From Epiperipatus broadwayi (lineage: Eukaryota > Onychophora > Udeonychophora > Euonychophora > Peripatidae), in NCBI GenBank assembly GCA_028023455.1, contig JAQFVV010000186.1, positions 2,384,700 to 2,448,699 on the forward strand: a DNA stretch of 64,000 nt. Reading direction: 5' to 3'. The position numbers and the translations under genes are program-made. This document shows positions 59,400 through 64,000 of this stretch, one piece after another. The notes under the pieces were generated by a model. The model saw only the letters and a list, made by a program, of their open reading frames with translations, searched no databases and was not told the DNA's origin. Position 1 is the stretch's first letter. Every line of letters begins with the position of its first letter.

Positions 59400-60259
59400 C
59401 GAAAACGATATAAAAGTCACTGTAGTGTTTTGTAAAAATGGCCGACATGTTTGTGCACTACAGAAAAACTAGAATTTATTCGAGAGGTTGTTTTTTGATC
59501 GCGCTCTGATAACTGAGGAATTTAATTAATGCATTGACGTAATGACGATTGACAATCCCAAGAAATATTTGCTGATTACAAATATTTCTGGATAAGAGAC
59601 GTTACCTTATTGGACGGTGTATTGATTGATTGTTGCAGTTATCAGAAAGCGATAAGAAGACTGGGTAACAACTACGCAGGGCAGTATTTGAGAGCAGTGT
59701 AATATAGAGAGTAGTAGAGAGCAGTCACACAGTAGCAAATAGCAGACAGTATGGAGTGCATCTACAGTAGAATTACTGTTCAATTCCAGTAAGATATCTG
59801 GCGGCAGTCGCAGTGCTTACTACGAAGAGTTTGGGTACAGCTAAACTGAACTGGGTCTAAGGTATGCCCATTGTGAACCATTTTTGTAGCAGCCAGCCTG
59901 AAAGAACATCGTGGGAATTGAACTTTAGCGAACTGTAGAAATAGACTCGTTGCAGACCATTCGTTGGAGAGCATCCGTTTGCAGACCATGCGTTGGAGAG
60001 CAGTCGGTGCAGACCATATGTGGCAGAGCATTCGTTGCAGACCATTCATTGGAGAGCATCCGTTGCAGAGAATACAGAGTGTATTCAGAGCATTTGTTGC
60101 AGACCATTCGTTGCAAGAGAACATCGTGGGAATTGAACATAGTGATTTGCTGACCGCACAGTCAGACTGGCGGATATAACATTTGCACAGTCGTAAGTGC
60201 GGATATAAGTCACCAAGGTTAAAAAGAATTCTTTCCTGATAACTGTCAATTAATTTCAT
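59400..60259. repeat. LTR-like GC-richer block with 28-bp minisatellite
   Basis: The block is much less AT-rich than its surroundings. It contains runs of GAGCAGT/TAGCAGAC words (59690-59760) and about six units of a 28-bp repeat (59949-60123) based on GTTGCAGACCATTCGTTGGA. The minisatellite is bracketed by direct copies of AGAACATCGTGGGAATTGAA (59902 and 60119). The 28-bp period is not a multiple of three, so the frames seen here on both strands are by-products. A solo LTR of an invertebrate retrotransposon is a possible reading, but no definite ends were found. Confidence 0.4.
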
Positions 60260-60779
60260 TCTGAAATGCTGTAGTTTAGAAAATGCTATAAAGAAATTAG
60301 CTATCAGTATGAATCAAAGATTCATGTTCTATCATATTTTGTAATACTTCTATAAAAAAAATTTCAATTGGCACTATAATTGAATTTTGGAGTACATCAT
60401 TACTGATAAATCATTGTCTATTATTTGAATTATAATGGCATGTTCATGTTAGTATCTAAGCAGGCCAGTTCATCTTTTCAAATATGAGTTTTTCTAATTT
60501 TATTTGGCTAACAGAAAAATTGTGATTTTTATCAAACAACGTCTAATATAAGCCATTTTTTCTTTAGTACATAAAAAGTTTTGATCTCGGTCAACACATA
60601 TACTAATTCATGAGTGCTATTGATATACAACTTATACAGCGGTAAAGAAGACACTATGCCAATATACTACTGACATCCGAATTAACAATTACAAATTTTG
60701 GTTTTGCATTTATTCAGATTGAATGTTATTAATTGAATTAGAAATACATTGGTCAGTAATTTATTATTAAATGGTCTTG
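60260..60779. other. AT-rich DNA, nothing recognised
   Basis: No supported feature. Confidence 0.45.
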
Positions 60780-61110
60780 GGTAAACAAAACATAGACTGG
60801 AATATCATGAGACAGAGGTGACATTAGTTATTAAAAAATTAGGATACCATAACATTTAAACTGAACTGAATTCAGATTTATATGACTATAGAAGCAAATT
60901 AACTTAATTGAAGATATTTGATTTTCAGTTTGGGCTGATATTTTGAGATTATAACATAAAAGTAAATAATAAAAGTTAGTATGAAAGTGCATCAGATCCT
61001 AAGATTTAGTGGCCCTGATCTAGATCCAAGACTCCTCATTGACAAGAGCGATATATTTGAAACTTTTGGTTGGTGATGTCAGCTATGAATTAAAATAAAG
61101 CTGTGTATCA
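60780..61110 (+). mobile_element. Decayed family 1 ribozyme-unit fragment
   Basis: Landmarks in the usual order: GACATTAGTTATTAAA, ACTGAACTGAATTCAGAT, TATATGACTATA, a GATCCTAAGAT word, AGATCCAAGACTCCTCATTGA and then TTTGAAACTTTTGGTTGGTG. The ribozyme core is lost (ATTGACAAGAG for CTGATGAAGGC). No second unit is nearby. Confidence 0.5.
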
Positions 61111-61849
61111 AATGCCAAGGGCATCCTACTAAAATCGTATAAACAGCGAAACTCTATTGTTATATCTTTATGTGTTTTTTTAAACCACCAGATAAATCTG
61201 TTTTGTAACATTGAATAAAATCCTATTTCCAAATATACATTTAGTATTGTAACTGCACTAAATTGATATTTGTTAAAATAAAAATAATTGTATCAAGATT
61301 GTCTAAGATTTGTATCCAAAATAAAGTTTAAACTGCGTGAAGTTGATTATACATACATAAAATCATCTTGAATTTTGTCAAAATAAATATTTATATTTTT
61401 AAAACTTAATCCAGTTGTTCGAATCTCATTAATATATTTATGTATGTTTTAAACTTATATCTCGGATTCACTCAATCTATCATCATCATCATCACCTGTT
61501 GAGTTCTCATGCAAAATGTCGTAGCACCGGGCCGGAAAGAATAAATTCATGTGGTATCACCGTAGGTGTTGTCCATAGTATTATAGATTTGGGTATGGGC
61601 AAATAGGTTACAATTCATGATTACTCCTGACCTGTGTATCTCAGGCATGAGTGGCTTCGGGGTACTTTTGCTTAGATTCTAAGTCTTGTTGGATGGACAT
61701 ACATTTTCGACCAGTACAATAATCATAGCCCAATACAATATAAAATACAACATATAAACACTTATTCAAAAGCAAATGCATATCTCAAATAAAATGTAAA
61801 CTAAATCTAAAAATAAATAAATAAATAATATAAAATAAAATATATAGTA
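61111..61849. other. 3' flank of the Penelope-like element
   Basis: On the minus strand, this is downstream of the Penelope-like coding region, so it may hold its 3' non-coding part. At 61455-61500 the minus strand reads TGATGATAGATTGAGTGAAT, then CCGAGATAT, a weak hammerhead-like arrangement with a GATT/AATC stem but a lost GAAAC. A (ATC)5 run is at 61480-61494. Confidence 0.35.
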
Positions 61850-64000
61850 AAAATAAATATTATATTGTCCACGTTTTAGAAATACTAAAACAAGAATCCT
61901 TTCTATTAATAGCATTGGGATTACCAGCTATAAAGCAAGCTTCTTTAATCTTACGCTTTATATCATTCTTCTCAGTACACATTAATTTTATCTCTACTGG
62001 TTGACATAGATGTACAGCATTATTTTCATGTTCCACAAACACTGAATTACCCAAAGCTTTAGTTTTAGTACGATGATACAAATATTTATGCTGTGAAACT
62101 CTATTTAAAATATAGGTTTTAGTTTCACCATAATAAATAAAATAACAATCTTTATGAGGACAAGAAACACTATAAACTACATGCTGTGTTAAATTAGATT
62201 CAATTTTAAATTGTTAATCTATTCAGGTAGTTGAAGATCCGGAGATAACTTATTACTTAACCGTTTTCCAATAGAATGAATATATGGCAAAACTATAAGA
62301 GGTTTTTCCATCTTGTAAAGTTTAAACCGCAAATTATATAAAAATTTCACAACCCTATTATTAATAATTGAACGTTTATATCCAAGTTTTACTAAATCTT
62401 CAATAAAACAAATAAGATTTTCTGTCCTATATGCCTCAAATTTACAAAGATGATGGTTTCTATATAATAATGAATTTAAAGATGCCAACTTGTGCACTTG
62501 AGTAGAGTATGAATGCAGATGGATTAAACCCCTAACTTCCATAGGTTTCACAAACATACGATAGTCCAAATGATCTTCTGTTCTATGCATAATAATCTAA
62601 ATATTTCACTTCCTGTAATGCATCTTCCCAATTTTATCATAAGATTTAAACCAGTAACCTCATGAATACTACTTTGAATCTCTAAAATGATATTTTCAGG
62701 AGCCACAATAAATATATCATCTACATATCTAGTGTATAAAATATCTGGTACAGAGTTAATAAAGGTAGGGATAATTCTACACTCAAAATGGTCTAAAACT
62801 ATACTCAATAGAATTCCACTAAGAGGAAGGCCCATTGGCCAACCATTCAACATTTGAAAACAACAATTTTTAAATGTAGCCACTAAATGTTCATCTAGCC
62901 AAGTTAAAAATTCAACAATGAAATCAACTCTATGAGATGGAAAGACTTTATCACATAAAGGTAACTTGACTATATTTATTGACTGCTTATGATCAATGGA
63001 CCCATACAACTCCATAACATCCAGCCCTGCATATTTAAAATTAGAATTTTAACATTTTTACTAAAATCAACAATCTAAAACCTATAACATCAATCAACCA
63101 ACGATTAATCAAAACAGAAGTTTCAAAATAATATACACTCCCAAAATCCATCATTAAACGTAAAATTGTATCTCATTTATGTAATTTAACATTTCAAAAA
63201 CTTTAGGAAGGGATGATGCAAATGGGTAAACTTTAAAATATTCTAATTTTGTTAATACTTAATCTTTTTCTTTACGTAAAACTTTAGCAATAAATTTCTC
63301 ATGATTAGGATTACAACTAAAATCTTCAATCTTTTTAATATCAATTTACATAAAAAAATTTTACCCATAAATTTCTCCTCTTTCATCAAAACAAACTTGT
63401 TCCCCTTATCTTCTCTCATGCAAACAATATGCTCACACATAAATTGCTTTGTATGCAATATGTACTTAGTCCAATTCAAATTATTAACATTAAGATTTCT
63501 ATTATTAAGAATCTTTATTATATTACCAATACAAACTTCTCTAAGGGATTATTTAATAACAAAGCTTCAACATCCACAATCAGTTCAATCATTGGCTTTC
63601 TCCATTGACCTCCAATATATTTAGGACCTATCCTCTGGAATATAGGTACCAGAATTACAAATTTATTTTCAACTGTAGATGGCAAAACAATATTTTGCTT
63701 ATATGCAAGAAACCTGAGTTTTAATTCAAATCTTTTAACCACCATATCCTCATTTTTCTGAAATTTGTTGAAAATAAATTGTGGAATAATACCAAGTACA
63801 GAAACAATAGACCATTTTCTTTTCTCCCTAAGTAATGCCCTCTTACAAGCTTAATAACTGAAATGAGCAGTTGATGCTGCAATTGCATCTTGATTTTCGA
63901 TTCTAACTCTGCAACAGTTCTTGATTATCTTGAATTCTTCACACTTTTTCAAAAATGTTATACATTGTTGAAACATAATAATTGACAAACCGATACACAA
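61850..64000 (-). pseudogene. Penelope-like retroelement: RT plus GIY-YIG endonuclease, frameshifted
   Basis: Read on the minus strand from the window edge: an N-terminal region (63990-63520) including ALLREKRKWSIVS and FELKLRFLAYKQNIVLPS; then NWTKYILHTKQFMCEHIVCM and DKGNKFVLMKEEK (63480-63300); then the RT core (63015-62548) with FQMLNGWPMGLPLSGILLSI and the catalytic box YTRYVDDIFIV; then the RT thumb/linker (62590-62219); then the GIY-YIG endonuclease (62200-61860) with VVYSVSCPHKDCYFIYYGET and HRTKTKALGNSVFVEH. RT and endonuclease order is that of canonical Penelope elements. Frameshifts or stops lie near 63250, 63030, 62590 and 62215, so this copy makes no full protein. The 5' end is beyond the window. 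Penelope-like elements often carry hammerhead ribozymes in their repeats, which makes this a natural candidate relative of the helper for the ribozyme units nearby. Confidence 0.87.

Noticed and set aside
59780-60259. Long minus reading frame with repeated CNEWSATN-like peptides
   Set aside because: The repeat period is 28 bp, so frames shift from unit to unit and similar peptides appear in several frames on both strands. This is a by-product of the minisatellite.
1-64000. CRISPR arrays, operons or prophage
   Set aside because: The direct repeats are transposon units or minisatellites, and gene content and composition are those of an animal genome.

Overview
The window looks like nuclear DNA from an invertebrate animal: strongly AT-rich, gene-poor and built mostly of decayed transposable elements. 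There are no bacterial-style operons or ribosome binding sites. A long C2H2 zinc-finger reading frame with TGEKP linkers, RTE-type LINEs, a Ty3-type retrotransposon, a hAT and a Merlin DNA transposon and a Penelope-like element with a GIY-YIG endonuclease together indicate a metazoan. An arthropod, perhaps a chelicerate, is my guess; nothing seen fixes the taxon.

Layout. 1-1.7 kb: unassigned. 1.7-2.65 kb: tandem units carrying hammerhead-ribozyme-like motifs. 4.4-7.7 kb and 13.9-17.05 kb: two broken copies of one RTE LINE, both on the minus strand. 10.44-10.66 kb: a near-perfect hairpin made of ribozyme-unit ends, flanked by an 18-bp direct repeat. 12.06-13.64 kb: a second ribozyme-unit family followed by a decayed dimer of the first. 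17-24.6 kb: a 1-kb dispersed repeat pair and a 1.1-kb terminal-inverted-repeat element with a clean 8-bp target duplication. 24.95-26.6 and 38.9-40.4 kb: an old direct duplication. 29.15-31.17 kb: the zinc-finger gene, the only plausible host coding gene, on the minus strand. 31.76-38.53 kb: a large fold-back element with two exon-like inserts. 43.2-46.07 kb: a Ty3 retrotransposon relic in gag-protease-RT-RNase H-integrase order. 46.07-47.29 kb: another ribozyme-unit dimer. 49.09-57.31 kb: a hAT transposon with a Merlin element inserted in it. 59.4-60.26 kb: an LTR-like block with a minisatellite. 61.85-64 kb: a Penelope-like element on the minus strand, running to the window edge.

The most interesting system is the set of small non-coding units of about 440 bp (family 1) and 375 bp (family 2). 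Each carries a type I hammerhead-like motif: CUGANGA core, short stem II, GAAAC, a self-complementary stem III of about 3 bp, a GUC cleavage site, and a stem I with proximal and distal helices. The distal helix sequence differs between families but pairs in both. At least three loci show two units in tandem, and several begin with an inverted partial unit. This resembles the retrozymes and Penelope-associated hammerhead ribozymes known from animals, and a Penelope-like element sits in the same window. Mobilisation in trans by such an element is inference. An atypical feature is that the first pair of stem II is A·A (or A·G) instead of the canonical G-C.
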